Assembly (NCBI GenBank): GCA_015490105.1 | Contig: WFYK01000101.1 | Location: 1-17,148 of the forward strand | Direction: 5' to 3' | Source of the DNA: Aquificaceae bacterium | Lineage (GTDB): Bacteria > Aquificota > Aquificia > Aquificales > Aquificaceae | DNA: 17,148 nt | Shown: positions 6,678-15,405 of the stretch, piece by piece | How the letters are laid out: every line of letters begins with the position of its first letter | Numbering within the stretch: the stretch's first letter is position 1 | Position numbers and translations under genes: made by a program | Notes under the pieces: model-generated | The model's database searches: none | Told to the model about the DNA's origin: nothing | What the model saw: the letters and a program-made list of their open reading frames with translations, nothing else

Positions 6678-9600
6678 ATGTATGGAATAGCGGGAAGGCT
6701 CGCCCACTACTTTATAGACTCCAAACTTACTCCCATACTCATACTCGTTTCCTTAGCTTTAGGTCTGTTTGCGGTAGTAACTACACCCAAGGAAGAAGAA
6801 CCCCAGATCATCGTTCCCATGATAGACATATACATCTCCTATCCGGGTGCAACCCCCGAGGAGGTGGAAAGCAGGGTTGTCATACCCCTTGAGAAAAAGC
6901 TCTGGGAACTCAAAGACATTGAATACATATACTCCGCTTCCTTCAACGACGGAGCGATAGTTACCGCCCGCTTTTACGTGGGAACAGATCCGGTAAAGGC
7001 CCTCGTTGATCTTAACTCCAAGATGATGTCCGCCCTTGATCTTGCACCGCCCGGGGTAGTCCTTCCCCCTCTCATAAAGCCTATGTCCATAGACGACGTT
7101 CCGATAGTTACCTTGACCCTTTGGGGAGAGAACTACGACTGGTATTCCCTCAGGCGCATCGCTGCAACCCTTCAGAACGAGATAAAGAAGATCGAAGATG
7201 TGGCGGACGTCTTTATAGTGGGCGGAACACCCAGGGAGATAAGGGTAGTTTTGGACCCTCAAAAGCTCGAAGCCTACAGGATATCCCCCCTGTACATCGC
7301 CAAGTTGCTTCAAAGTGCTAACGCTCAGGCCATAAGTGGTAAAGTCAACAAAGGAAACAGGGAGTATCTCATAAAGGTCGGCAACTTCTTCAAGTCTAAA
7401 GAGGATGTTGAAAACCTCGTAGTAGACGTCAGAAACGGCAGGGTCATATACCTAAAGGATGTGGCTCAGGTCTTGGACGGTCCTTCGGAGATAAAGGACT
7501 ATGTGTTGATGGGTTTTGGGCCTTCCGCTCACGTGAAAGGGATAGAACCTCCCGAAGACGTAAAACAGCTTCCCGCGGTAACCATAGCGGTATCCAAAAG
7601 AAAGGGAACGAATGCGGTCGTGGTCGCGGAAGAGATCTTGGATCTCGTGGAACATGCTAAGGGCAAGATCGTTCCTTCCGATCTGAACATCACCGTAACG
7701 AGAAACTACGGTGAGACCGCTAAGGAAAAGGCGGACGAGCTTTTAGAACACCTGCTCATAGCAACCGGTTCGGTAATACTCCTGATAGCGGTTGCCCTCG
7801 GGGTTAGGGAGGCTTTCGTAGTAGGTATAGCGGTCCCCGTAACCTTGGCGATAGCCCTGTTCCTAAGTGAAATATATGGCTTTACCCTCAACAGGGTTAC
7901 CCTCTTTGCCCTCATATTTGCCATAGGTATCCTCGTAGACGACGCGATAGTCGTAGTTGAGAACATACACCGCTGGTTCGAAATGCAAAAGCTCCCTCCA
8001 AGAGATGCGATAGTGAGGGCCACCGACGAGGTTGGAAACCCCACAATTTTGGCTACCTTCACCGTCATAGCGGCTTTAATGCCAATGGCCTTCGTCTCTG
8101 GTCTCATGGGTCCCTACATGAGACCTATACCCATAAACGCGTCCGTCGCTATGTTCTTCTCACTGCTTGTGGCCTTTATCATCACCCCTTGGGCCTCCTA
8201 CAAGTTTCTAAAGAAAGAGAGGGAGCACGAGGAGATCGACATAAAGAAGACCTTCTTCTGGAGACTCTACTGCAAGATTATGGCTCCCATGCTCGCGAGC
8301 AAGGTAAAGAGATACGCCTTTTACGGATTCGTCCTCATGCTTATGGCGGGTTCCATGTATCTCTTCTACACGCGAGCGGTGGTGGTCAAGATGCTCCCTT
8401 ACGACAACAAGTCTGAGCTTGAAATAGTCCTTGACATGCCTGAAGGGACCACCCTCGAGGAGACCCTCAGGGTTGCTAAGGAAATAGCGGATTACATATC
8501 CCGATACAACGTGGTTACCGACTACCAGATATACGCGGGAACCGCCGCACCTTTCAACTTTAACGGTTTAGTAAGACACTACTACCTTAGACAAGCCTCC
8601 CACTTTGCTGAGATCCAGATAAACTTGGTGGGTAAGCACGACAGGAAGATCCAGTCCCACGAGTTTGCAAAGCTCATAAGACCTAAGGTTCACGAAATAG
8701 CCAAGAGGAACGGAGCTAAATATGTGGCGGTTGTGGAAGTTCCTCCCGGTCCGCCGGTCCTCTCCCCCATCGTAGCGGAAGTCTACGCTCCCGATAGGGA
8801 AACCCAAAAAAGGGTAGCCCTTGAAATCCTCGAGATCTTTAGAGATTCGGAGAAGATCACAGACGAGGGAATATACCTCGAAGATCCCGCACCCATGATC
8901 AACTTCCGCGTCAAGGAGGAGAAGGCAAAGCTCGCGGGCTTTACCAAGGAAGAGATCGTAATGACCATGAAAGCCCTCATAGGTGGTATGCAGGTAGGCC
9001 TCCTTCAAAATACGGATACGGAACACGTTCCCATAAAGGTCCGCTTAGCGGAGGAGTTTAGGGTCCCCGAAATACTTAACAACCTCAAGCTCGTAAACTC
9101 CAAAGGGGTAGCGGTTCCCCTGTCAGAACTCGTCGAGGTGGAGGAGACCACAATACCCGAAACCATCTACCATAAGAACCTAAGAAGGGTAATTTACGTG
9201 ATCGGAGACGTAGCCGGTAGAGAAGAGGCACCCTTTTACGGAATACTTGACGTGAGAGACAAGGTCCTATCCGTGGAGAACCCTTACGGGGAGGTAGGTG
9301 AACTTTGGATGTCTCTACCCTTGATAGAGGACAAAGTTTACGTGAAGTGGGACGGAGAGATGCACATAACCTTGGAGGTTTTCAGGGATCTGGGTATGGC
9401 TTTCGCGGTAGCACTATTTGTGATGTATGTTCTTATCCTTGGATGGTTCAAGAGCTTCCGCATCCCCGGAATAATAATGGTTCCCATACCCTTGACTCTC
9501 GTAGGTATAATTCCCGGCCACTGGCTTATGGACAAGATAATGGGAGGCGGAATATTCTTCACCGCCACGTCGATGATAGGTTTCATAGCCCTTGCGGGAA

Positions 9601-9932
9601 TAATAGTTAGGAACTCTATCCTCCTCGTTGACTTCGCGGAACAGCGCATAAGGGAGGGTATTCCCGTTCACATGGCTGTGGTGGAAGCGGGAGTAATAAG
9701 GACCAGACCCATCCTCCTTACCGCGGTTGCGGTCATAATAGGTGCTTTCGTTATACTCTTCGATCCCATATTCAACGGGCTGGCCATATCCTTGATCTTC
9801 GGAACCATAGGATCAACTACGCTCACCTTGGTTCTTATTCCCCTTATGTATTACGCTTCCAAGACTAAGGGTATGCCCCCTGAGGCTTGTCCTACACCTG
9901 AGGAAATCAAGAGAGACCTGCTGGCGGACTGA
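6678..9932 (+). CDS. RND efflux transporter, inner-membrane permease
   Basis: 1084 residues, full length for an AcrB-type trimeric proton antiporter. The N-terminal helix (LTPILILVSLALGLFAV) is followed by PKEEEPQIIVPMIDIYISYPGATPEEVES, a conserved start of the first porter domain. TM4 carries GILVDDAIVVVENIHRW (Asp421-Asp422), the proton-relay aspartates. The second half repeats the plan (MIGFIALAGIIVRNSILLVDFAE, then GVIRTRPILLTAVAVIIGAF). The TM4 motif VDDAIVVVEN resembles the HAE (organic substrate) branch and not CzcA-type metal pumps, but the substrate is not certain. It starts 3 nt after the adaptor stop as the last gene of the operon. No clear terminator follows; a tRNA gene begins 29 nt downstream. 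Confidence 0.95.
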   Translation: MYGIAGRLAHYFIDSKLTPILILVSLALGLFAVVTTPKEEEPQIIVPMIDIYISYPGATPEEVESRVVIPLEKKLWELKDIEYIYSASFNDGAIVTARFYVGTDPVKALVDLNSKMMSALDLAPPGVVLPPLIKPMSIDDVPIVTLTLWGENYDWYSLRRIAATLQNEIKKIEDVADVFIVGGTPREIRVVLDPQKLEAYRISPLYIAKLLQSANAQAISGKVNKGNREYLIKVGNFFKSKEDVENLVVDVRNGRVIYLKDVAQVLDGPSEIKDYVLMGFGPSAHVKGIEPPEDVKQLPAVTIAVSKRKGTNAVVVAEEILDLVEHAKGKIVPSDLNITVTRNYGETAKEKADELLEHLLIATGSVILLIAVALGVREAFVVGIAVPVTLAIALFLSEIYGFTLNRVTLFALIFAIGILVDDAIVVVENIHRWFEMQKLPPRDAIVRATDEVGNPTILATFTVIAALMPMAFVSGLMGPYMRPIPINASVAMFFSLLVAFIITPWASYKFLKKEREHEEIDIKKTFFWRLYCKIMAPMLASKVKRYAFYGFVLMLMAGSMYLFYTRAVVVKMLPYDNKSELEIVLDMPEGTTLEETLRVAKEIADYISRYNVVTDYQIYAGTAAPFNFNGLVRHYYLRQASHFAEIQINLVGKHDRKIQSHEFAKLIRPKVHEIAKRNGAKYVAVVEVPPGPPVLSPIVAEVYAPDRETQKRVALEILEIFRDSEKITDEGIYLEDPAPMINFRVKEEKAKLAGFTKEEIVMTMKALIGGMQVGLLQNTDTEHVPIKVRLAEEFRVPEILNNLKLVNSKGVAVPLSELVEVEETTIPETIYHKNLRRVIYVIGDVAGREEAPFYGILDVRDKVLSVENPYGEVGELWMSLPLIEDKVYVKWDGEMHITLEVFRDLGMAFAVALFVMYVLILGWFKSFRIPGIIMVPIPLTLVGIIPGHWLMDKIMGGGIFFTATSMIGFIALAGIIVRNSILLVDFAEQRIREGIPVHMAVVEAGVIRTRPILLTAVAVIIGAFVILFDPIFNGLAISLIFGTIGSTTLTLVLIPLMYYASKTKGMPPEACPTPEEIKRDLLAD

Positions 9933-9943
9933 TGAGGTTGGTT

Positions 9944-9949
9944 TATAAT
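9944..9949 (+). promoter_or_regulatory. -10 box for tRNA-Asp
   Basis: A consensus TATAAT lies 12 nt before the mature 5' end of the tRNA. No good -35 is seen, as it would fall in the end of the RND gene. Transcription may continue into uvrA. Confidence 0.5.
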
Positions 9950-9961
9950 ATTTATCTGGCC

Positions 9962-10039
9962 GGAGCCGTAGTTCAGCCTGGTCAGAACGCCGGCCTGTCA
10001 AGCCGGAGGTCGCGGGTTCAAATCCCGTCGGCTCCGCCA
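9962..10039 (+). tRNA. tRNA-Asp (anticodon GTC)
   Basis: The full cloverleaf can be folded by eye. The acceptor is GGAGCCG with CGGCTCC, the D stem GTTC/GAAC, the anticodon stem CCGGC/GCCGG around loop CTGTCAA (anticodon GTC), and the T stem GCGGG/CCCGT with TTCAAAT loop. Discriminator G (10036), the aspartate identity base, is followed by an encoded CCA (10037-10039). The high GC in stems suits a thermophile. Confidence 0.97.
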
Positions 10040-10068
10040 TTTTTACTATCAAAAGTCTCTTCCCTTGA

Positions 10069-12834
10069 ATGGACAAGATAGTCATAAGGGGAGCCCGTCA
10101 GCACAACCTCAAGAACATAGATCTCGAAATACCCAAAAATAAGCTAGTCGTTATAACGGGTCCCTCTGGATCCGGTAAATCTTCCTTGGCCTTTGACACC
10201 ATATACGCGGAGGGACAAAGGAGGTATGTAGAGTCCCTGTCTTCTTACGCCCGCCAGTTTTTGGGCGTAATGGAAAAGCCGGATGTGGATCTGATAGAAG
10301 GTCTCTCTCCCGCTATAGCGATCGATCAAAAAACTACTTCGAAAAACCCCCGATCCACGGTAGGGACGGTTACGGAAATATACGACTACCTGAGGGTTCT
10401 TTGGGCAAGCGTGGGGAAACCTCACTGTCCTGTGTGTGGAAGGCTTCTGGAAGGATTATCCGCCCACGAGATACTCGAAAAGATCTTTGAAGAATTTGAG
10501 GGAACCCGCATTATGGTCTTGGCGCCCGTGGTAAGAGGCAGGAAGGGGGAGTTCAAAGATCTCATGAGAGACCTCGACAGGATGGGATTTACCAGAGTGA
10601 AGGTGGACGGAGAGCTCAGGCGAATTATAGAGGTCCCTCCCCTTGAAAAGAACAAAAAGCACACCATAGAGGTGGTAGTAGACAGGCTGACCCTCACCGA
10701 AGAGGACAGGGCGAGACTTTTAAACTCTCTGGAAAAGGCACTCGAACTTGCCCAGGGGCTTGTAAAAGTTGAAGAGGTAGGAGGAGAGAGGGAGTTTCTC
10801 TTCAGCGAAAAGCTCGTCTGTCCCGATCACAGGTTTTCTATTCCCGAAATCTCACCGAGGCTTTTCTCTTTCAACTCTCCTTACGGGGCTTGTCCCACCT
10901 GCAAAGGTCTCGGGGTAAAGTGGGAAGTGGACGAGAGTTTGTTAGTTGACCCGGAGGAACCTGCGGTATGGGCCTTTAGAATCACAGATTCCGCGCTCTT
11001 TGGATATCTAAAGTTTCCCATAGCTAACGTTCTTAGAAAACTCGGCTACGATCCGAGAACCCCTTTCAAGAAGCTCCCGGAAAGGGTAAGAAAAATACTC
11101 CTATACGGAAGCACTCAGGAATTGGAGTTCGAAGGGATAATCCCCCACTTGGAGAGAAGGTTCTTAGAAGAGGACTCAGAGAGGGTCAGGGAAGAGATAG
11201 GGGAGTTCATAGTAGAGAAACCCTGTCCCGCCTGTAAAGGCTCGCGTCTCAGAGACGAGGCCCTCGCGGTCTTAGTAGCGGGAAAGAGCATCTGGGACAT
11301 TGTGAACATTCCCGTAGGGAAGGCAAAGGAGTGGATAGATAAACTACCCGAGGTCTTAAGTGAAAGGGATCTCCTTATAGCGGAGAGGCTCATAAAGGAG
11401 ATATCCGAAAGGCTCGGTTTTTTGGTGGACGTAGGCCTTGATTATCTTTCCCTTGCAAGAAGCGCAACAACACTGTCCGGCGGTGAGATGCAGAGGATAA
11501 GGCTTGCCACTCAGGTGGGGTCTAAACTAACGGGGGTCATATACGTTCTGGATGAACCTTCCATAGGTCTTCATCCCAGAGACACACACCGTCTGATAAA
11601 CACCCTAAAAGAGCTCAGAAACGTGGGGAACACCGTAATAGTTGTGGAACACGATCCGGAAACCATAGAGTCCGCGGATTTTATAGTAGAGCTCGGACCG
11701 GGCGCGGGAAAAGAGGGCGGACAGGTGGTGGCAACCGGATCCGTGGAGGACATAAAGAAAAACCCGGCCTCACTCACGGGTGCTTACCTCTCGGGAAGAC
11801 TCAAGATAGAGGTCCCGGAAAGGCGAAGGGTCCCGTCGGATAAGTTCATCCACATAGTAGGTGCTAAGGAGCACAACCTCAAGAACATCACCGTCGAAAT
11901 ACCTGTAGGGCTTTTTGTCTGCATAACCGGGGTTTCAGGATCCGGAAAGTCAACCCTGATCTACGACGTCCTTTATAAATACGCCAAAGCCTTTTTCTAC
12001 AACTCCAAAGAGATCCCCGGAGAGGTGGATAGAATAGAAGGCCTTGAAAACTTTGAAAGGGTCATAAACGTAGACCAGTCCCCCATAGGCAGGACACCTC
12101 GGAGTAACCCGGCAACCTACACCAAGATCTTCGACCTCATAAGACAGCTCTTTGCGAGCACCCCCGAGGCCAAAGCGAGGGGATACAAACCGGGGAGGTT
12201 CTCCTTCAACGTTAAAGGAGGAAGGTGCGAAGCCTGTCAAGGAGAGGGTGTCATAAAGGTGGAGATGCACTTCCTACCTCCGGTTTACGTGACCTGTGAT
12301 GTTTGTAAAGGGAAGCGCTACAACAGAGAAACTCTGGACATCTACTACAAGGGTAAAAACATAGCGGATGTCCTCGACATGACCGTGGACGAAGCCTTAG
12401 AGTTCTTCGAAAACGTTCCTTCCATAAGGAGAAGACTTCAGCTCCTTAAAGATGTAGGTCTCGGATACATAAAACTCGGCCAGCCCGCACCTACCTTGTC
12501 GGGCGGAGAAGCTCAGAGGATAAAGCTCGCCCGTGAACTTTCCAAGAGGGAATCAGGAAAGACCCTGTATCTTCTGGATGAGCCTACCACGGGCCTTCAC
12601 ATGGACGACATAAAGAAGCTCGTAGACGTCCTTCAGAGGCTCGTAGACAGGGGAAACACCGTAGTAGTTATAGAGCACAACCTCGACGTTATAAAGTGTG
12701 CGGACTGGATAATAGATCTGGGTCCCGAAGGAGGAGATCGGGGAGGGGAGGTGGTTGCCCAAGGTCCTCCCGAAGAGATAGCTAAAAATCCCAAATCTTA
12801 CACGGGGAGGTTTTTAAAGAAGTATCTGAGATGA
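10069..12834 (+). CDS. uvrA: excinuclease ABC subunit A
   Basis: 921 residues. UvrA is the damage-recognition ATPase dimer of nucleotide excision repair; it loads UvrB on DNA. Seen: Walker A GPSGSGKS (31-38), ABC signature LSGGEMQRIRLA (about 470) and Walker B VLDEPSIGLH in the first half; second Walker A GVSGSGKS (about 622-629), LSGGEAQRIKLA (about 810) and LLDEPTTGLH. The second zinc module is CEACQGEG...CDVCKG (C4). The first is CPDH...ACPTC, so its second ligand is His and not Cys. The start ATG at 10069 has a stop codon directly upstream in frame and matches the normal N-terminus MDKIVIRGARQHNLKNID, but there is no Shine-Dalgarno. The tRNA-Asp gene ends 29 nt upstream, so uvrA may be read from the tRNA promoter and freed by tRNA processing. 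Confidence 0.98.
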   Translation: MDKIVIRGARQHNLKNIDLEIPKNKLVVITGPSGSGKSSLAFDTIYAEGQRRYVESLSSYARQFLGVMEKPDVDLIEGLSPAIAIDQKTTSKNPRSTVGTVTEIYDYLRVLWASVGKPHCPVCGRLLEGLSAHEILEKIFEEFEGTRIMVLAPVVRGRKGEFKDLMRDLDRMGFTRVKVDGELRRIIEVPPLEKNKKHTIEVVVDRLTLTEEDRARLLNSLEKALELAQGLVKVEEVGGEREFLFSEKLVCPDHRFSIPEISPRLFSFNSPYGACPTCKGLGVKWEVDESLLVDPEEPAVWAFRITDSALFGYLKFPIANVLRKLGYDPRTPFKKLPERVRKILLYGSTQELEFEGIIPHLERRFLEEDSERVREEIGEFIVEKPCPACKGSRLRDEALAVLVAGKSIWDIVNIPVGKAKEWIDKLPEVLSERDLLIAERLIKEISERLGFLVDVGLDYLSLARSATTLSGGEMQRIRLATQVGSKLTGVIYVLDEPSIGLHPRDTHRLINTLKELRNVGNTVIVVEHDPETIESADFIVELGPGAGKEGGQVVATGSVEDIKKNPASLTGAYLSGRLKIEVPERRRVPSDKFIHIVGAKEHNLKNITVEIPVGLFVCITGVSGSGKSTLIYDVLYKYAKAFFYNSKEIPGEVDRIEGLENFERVINVDQSPIGRTPRSNPATYTKIFDLIRQLFASTPEAKARGYKPGRFSFNVKGGRCEACQGEGVIKVEMHFLPPVYVTCDVCKGKRYNRETLDIYYKGKNIADVLDMTVDEALEFFENVPSIRRRLQLLKDVGLGYIKLGQPAPTLSGGEAQRIKLARELSKRESGKTLYLLDEPTTGLHMDDIKKLVDVLQRLVDRGNTVVVIEHNLDVIKCADWIIDLGPEGGDRGGEVVAQGPPEEIAKNPKSYTGRFLKKYLR

Positions 12835-12871
12835 ATCAGCTAAAGCTCAAATTTAAGGGTTTAGACTCTTG

Positions 12872-12877
12872 TATAAT
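12872..12877 (+). promoter_or_regulatory. -10 box for the lipoate ligase fusion gene
   Basis: Consensus TATAAT lies 20 nt before ATG 12898, predicting a very short leader that starts just before the GGAGGA ribosome site (12885-12890). The -35 is weak. Confidence 0.5.
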
Positions 12878-12897
12878 GCTCCGCGGAGGAAGGCAAA

Positions 12898-15102
12898 ATG
12901 TGGAGAGTGGTATACACAGGACAAAGGCCTCACTATGAGAACATAGCACTCGATCAGATAATGCTTGAGCTTAAAGCTGAAGGTAAGATCCCCAACACAA
13001 TAAGGTTTCTCCAGTTCAAGCCCGAATGTGTTCTCATCGGTTACCACCAAGCGGTAGAGCAGGAGGTAAGGGAAGAATACACCTCAAGGGAAGGTATAGA
13101 GGTAGGAAGGAGGATAACCGGCGGAGGAGCCATATACTTTGACGAGACCCAGATAGGGTGGGAGATAATAGCGGACAGAAGGGATCTGGGAGATTTAAGC
13201 TACGAGGAGCTTACCCGAAAGATCTGCACCGCCGCAGCGAAAGCTCTTCAAAAGCTCGGTGTCAACGCCCAGTTCAGACCCAGGAACGACATAGAGGTTG
13301 ACGGAAAGAAAATATCCGGAACAGGAGGGGTTTTCGAAGGGAACGCCTTCCTCTATCAGGGAACGGTTCTTGTAGATTTCAACGTGGAGAGGATGTTAAA
13401 GTCCCTCCAGATACCCGTAGAGAAACTTACCTCTAAAGGCATAAAGGCTGCGGAAGACAGGGTAACTTGGCTAAAGAGAGAGTTAAAGAGGGTTCCCTTA
13501 AAAGAGGAGATCTTTGAGGCTTTTGTTTGTGCCTTTGAGGAGGAATTTGGCATAAAGACCCAGTGGGGGGATCTGACGGAAGAAGAGAAAAAGCTTTTAG
13601 AGGAAAAGAAAGACTACTTCAAGAGCGAGGATTGGATCTACAACGTCAAAAGGGCTCCCGATACCTCGGAGGTCCTATACGGCATATACAGGTGTCCGGG
13701 GGGAACCTTCAGGGTATCCGCTAAGGTGGACACTGAACGCAAGGTCCTTCAGCAGGTGATCATAAACGGAGACCTTTTCATACATCCTAAAAGACTAATC
13801 TACGATCTTGAAGCTTATCTCAAGCACACACCCATAGAGGAGGTGGAAAAGAGGATCCGTGAGTTTTTCAGAAACAGGGAGTTTGAGTCGGTAAACCTCA
13901 CTGTTGACGATTTTGTTGAGGCTGTAATGTTCCCTTTGAGGAAGATCGAAGCTGAGGATCTGGGCATAGAAAAAAAAAGCCTCAACAGAGTGATAGGTAG
14001 CATAGGAGGGTCTCTCAAGGAGAACATAAAGAAAGCTAAAGTGATGCTCCTTCCTTACTGTGCAAAGCCCACTTGGTGTGACTACAGACACACGGACGAC
14101 TGCGGGGAATGCGGTGGTTGCACCGTAGGTGATCTCTACCGAATGGCCTACGAGAAGGGTATGATTCCCATAACTATAACGAGCTTTGAGATGTTAAGGG
14201 ATGTTTTGCGCTGGTGTGGGGAAAACGGTTATACCTACATTGGTCACTGCTGTTACGAGTTCTACGAAAAGAGGTATGAAATATTCAAAAAGGCTAAAGA
14301 CTGGGGAGCTAACGGCGTTCTCATAGACATAATAGGAACCACCTGCTACGACTTGGGAGTCGAGGAGGAAGAGAAAGCTTACCACGGCGAGTTTCAAGTA
14401 GAGCTCGATCTTTACGTAGAAGACTCGGAGAAGCTCCTCTCTTTAAAGGAAAACGTAGAAGGGGTGGACAAGAAGGAGAAAAAACCAAGACCTGTCCCCT
14501 CACAATACCTAAAGGACTTTATCCCAGAATACTACAAGATCCCAAAAGTAGTTTCAGGTCCAGAAGAGGACAGAACCCGCCTTCCCATAGTTAAAGAGAA
14601 AGACAAGAACGTAGGGTTCATCAAAGGCCAAAAGGTTAGCTATGAGGAGGCTCTCAAGGAAGCTATAAAACTTCTAATCGAGGCGGAAAGGCCCACCATA
14701 ATTGTAGGTCCTTTGGTTTTATGGCGCTGGAATAAAGAAAGTGAAGAAAAGGCGAAGATAATAAAGGAACTTAAAGATCTATTTCCCAAACTAAACGTTC
14801 ACATCCTTCCCGACTACAGACCCAAGAACAAACAGTTTGACCCCGCACGCGAAGTTGATCCGCCCAACCCTCACCTTTCTATACTCCACGGCAAACACGA
14901 TGTGACTGTGATGATAGGGGTTCACTGCTACAGAACTGACTTTGTAATAAGGCTTTTGAAAAAACACACCGATACGAAGATCGTTACCCTTTGCAACCTC
15001 TACGGACATCCCGATGCGGACGTATCTTTAAGCGGTATGAACCCAGAAAAACTCAGGGCTTTCTTTGAAGAGGTGAAAGCCTGTTCTTTGACTCAAACCT
15101 GA
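12898..15102 (+). CDS. multidomain protein: lipoate-protein ligase + DUF116 + CODH/ACS epsilon-like domain
   Basis: 734 residues, over twice a normal ligase. Residues 1-250 are a lipoate-protein ligase A catalytic domain: RRITGGGAIYFDE (71-83) and DGKKISG with the catalytic lysine at 138. Residues about 250-325 resemble the LplA accessory (LplB) domain, with IINGDLFIHP. Residues about 340-505 look like DUF116, rich in cysteine (Cys388, 394, 402, 405, 408, 451, 452, 483), likely for an Fe-S cluster or metal. Residues about 570-730 (ERPTIIVGPLV, VMIGVHCYRTDF, LYGHPDADVSL) resemble the epsilon subunit of archaeal CO dehydrogenase/acetyl-CoA synthase. The ligase would attach lipoate to a carrier such as GcvH or an LbpA-type protein; the role of the rest is unknown. 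No frameshift is seen and the frame is continuous from a GGAGGA-led ATG. It stands alone between uvrA and hfq. Confidence 0.85.
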   Translation: MWRVVYTGQRPHYENIALDQIMLELKAEGKIPNTIRFLQFKPECVLIGYHQAVEQEVREEYTSREGIEVGRRITGGGAIYFDETQIGWEIIADRRDLGDLSYEELTRKICTAAAKALQKLGVNAQFRPRNDIEVDGKKISGTGGVFEGNAFLYQGTVLVDFNVERMLKSLQIPVEKLTSKGIKAAEDRVTWLKRELKRVPLKEEIFEAFVCAFEEEFGIKTQWGDLTEEEKKLLEEKKDYFKSEDWIYNVKRAPDTSEVLYGIYRCPGGTFRVSAKVDTERKVLQQVIINGDLFIHPKRLIYDLEAYLKHTPIEEVEKRIREFFRNREFESVNLTVDDFVEAVMFPLRKIEAEDLGIEKKSLNRVIGSIGGSLKENIKKAKVMLLPYCAKPTWCDYRHTDDCGECGGCTVGDLYRMAYEKGMIPITITSFEMLRDVLRWCGENGYTYIGHCCYEFYEKRYEIFKKAKDWGANGVLIDIIGTTCYDLGVEEEEKAYHGEFQVELDLYVEDSEKLLSLKENVEGVDKKEKKPRPVPSQYLKDFIPEYYKIPKVVSGPEEDRTRLPIVKEKDKNVGFIKGQKVSYEEALKEAIKLLIEAERPTIIVGPLVLWRWNKESEEKAKIIKELKDLFPKLNVHILPDYRPKNKQFDPAREVDPPNPHLSILHGKHDVTVMIGVHCYRTDFVIRLLKKHTDTKIVTLCNLYGHPDADVSLSGMNPEKLRAFFEEVKACSLTQT

Positions 15103-15120
15103 AGATTAGTGTAGATTAGT
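15103..15120 (+). repeat. direct repeat AGATTAGT-GT-AGATTAGT upstream of hfq
   Basis: Two identical 8-nt copies, 10 bp apart (one helical turn), start immediately after the stop of the ligase fusion and lie 29 nt before the hfq ATG. They might be a regulator site for hfq. AT-rich chance repeats are also possible. Confidence 0.3.
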
Positions 15121-15149
15121 TAAGAAAAAAGAAAAAAAGGAGGAGGAAA

Positions 15150-15392
15150 ATGCCTTATAAACTTCAAGAGAGTTTTTTAAACACCGCCAGGAAGAGAAGG
15201 GTAAAGGTTTCTGTTTACTTAGTAAACGGGGTTCGCCTTCAGGGAAAGATAAGGTCCTTTGACATGTTCACCATCCTGCTCGAAGATGGGCGTCAGCAGA
15301 CCCTCGTATACAAACACGCCATAACAACAATAATCCCTCACGAAAGACTCGAAATAGAGTTTGAGGAGGCGGGGATCCCCGGGCAGGGTTAA
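15150..15392 (+). CDS. hfq: RNA chaperone Hfq
   Basis: 80 residues, a short Hfq without the long C-terminal tail of enterobacterial proteins. The Sm1 region runs LQESFLNTARKRRVKVSVYLVNGVRLQGKIRSFD and the Sm2 motif is YKHAITTI. Gln6-equivalent and Phe (SFDMF) of the proximal RNA-binding pore, and the arginine-rich rim (ARKRR), are present. It forms a cytoplasmic hexameric ring that helps RNA-RNA pairing and decay. A very strong ribosome site (AAAGGAGGAGG) precedes ATG 15150. The gene follows the ligase fusion by 47 nt and ends tail-to-tail with the ferredoxin gene, the two stop codons overlapping in TTAA. The last residues (EFEEAGIPGQG) are acidic, as in Aquifex Hfq. Confidence 0.97.
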   Translation: MPYKLQESFLNTARKRRVKVSVYLVNGVRLQGKIRSFDMFTILLEDGRQQTLVYKHAITTIIPHERLEIEFEEAGIPGQG

Positions 15393-15405
15393 AACATACC
15401 CGGGG
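15377..15405. terminator. GC-rich inverted repeat between hfq and ferredoxin, possible two-way terminator
   Basis: CCCCGGG (15377-15383) and CCCGGGG (15399-15405) form a 7-bp stem over a 15-nt loop that contains both stop codons. There is no T-run on either side, so classical intrinsic termination is doubtful. Confidence 0.35.

Noticed and set aside
6759..9026. several 65-184-aa minus-strand frames inside the RND gene
   Set aside because: They are codon-bias shadows of a complete, motif-rich transporter and have no motifs of their own.
9550..9557. GAATATTC inside the RND gene, like the operator core
   Set aside because: Only 8 bases match, the flanking AGAAT/ATTCT repeats are missing, and it lies within conserved coding sequence (Gly-Ile-Phe-Phe).
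6678..9932. heavy-metal (CzcA-type) RND pump
   Set aside because: TM4 reads VDDAIVVVEN, closer to the HAE class than to the metal-pump pattern, and no metal-binding histidine cluster was seen. The CxxC tail of the adaptor alone is not enough.
9813..10085. 90-aa minus-strand frame with AEPTGFEPATSGLTGRRSDQ
   Set aside because: It is the complement of the tRNA-Asp gene and the end of the RND gene. The GFEPATSGLTGRRS string is a well-known spurious database protein produced by translating antisense tRNA.
12879..12888. CTCCGCGGAG palindrome before the ligase fusion gene
   Set aside because: It is a short palindrome between the -10 box and the ribosome site that overlaps GGAGGA. No partner copy exists, so it is probably incidental.
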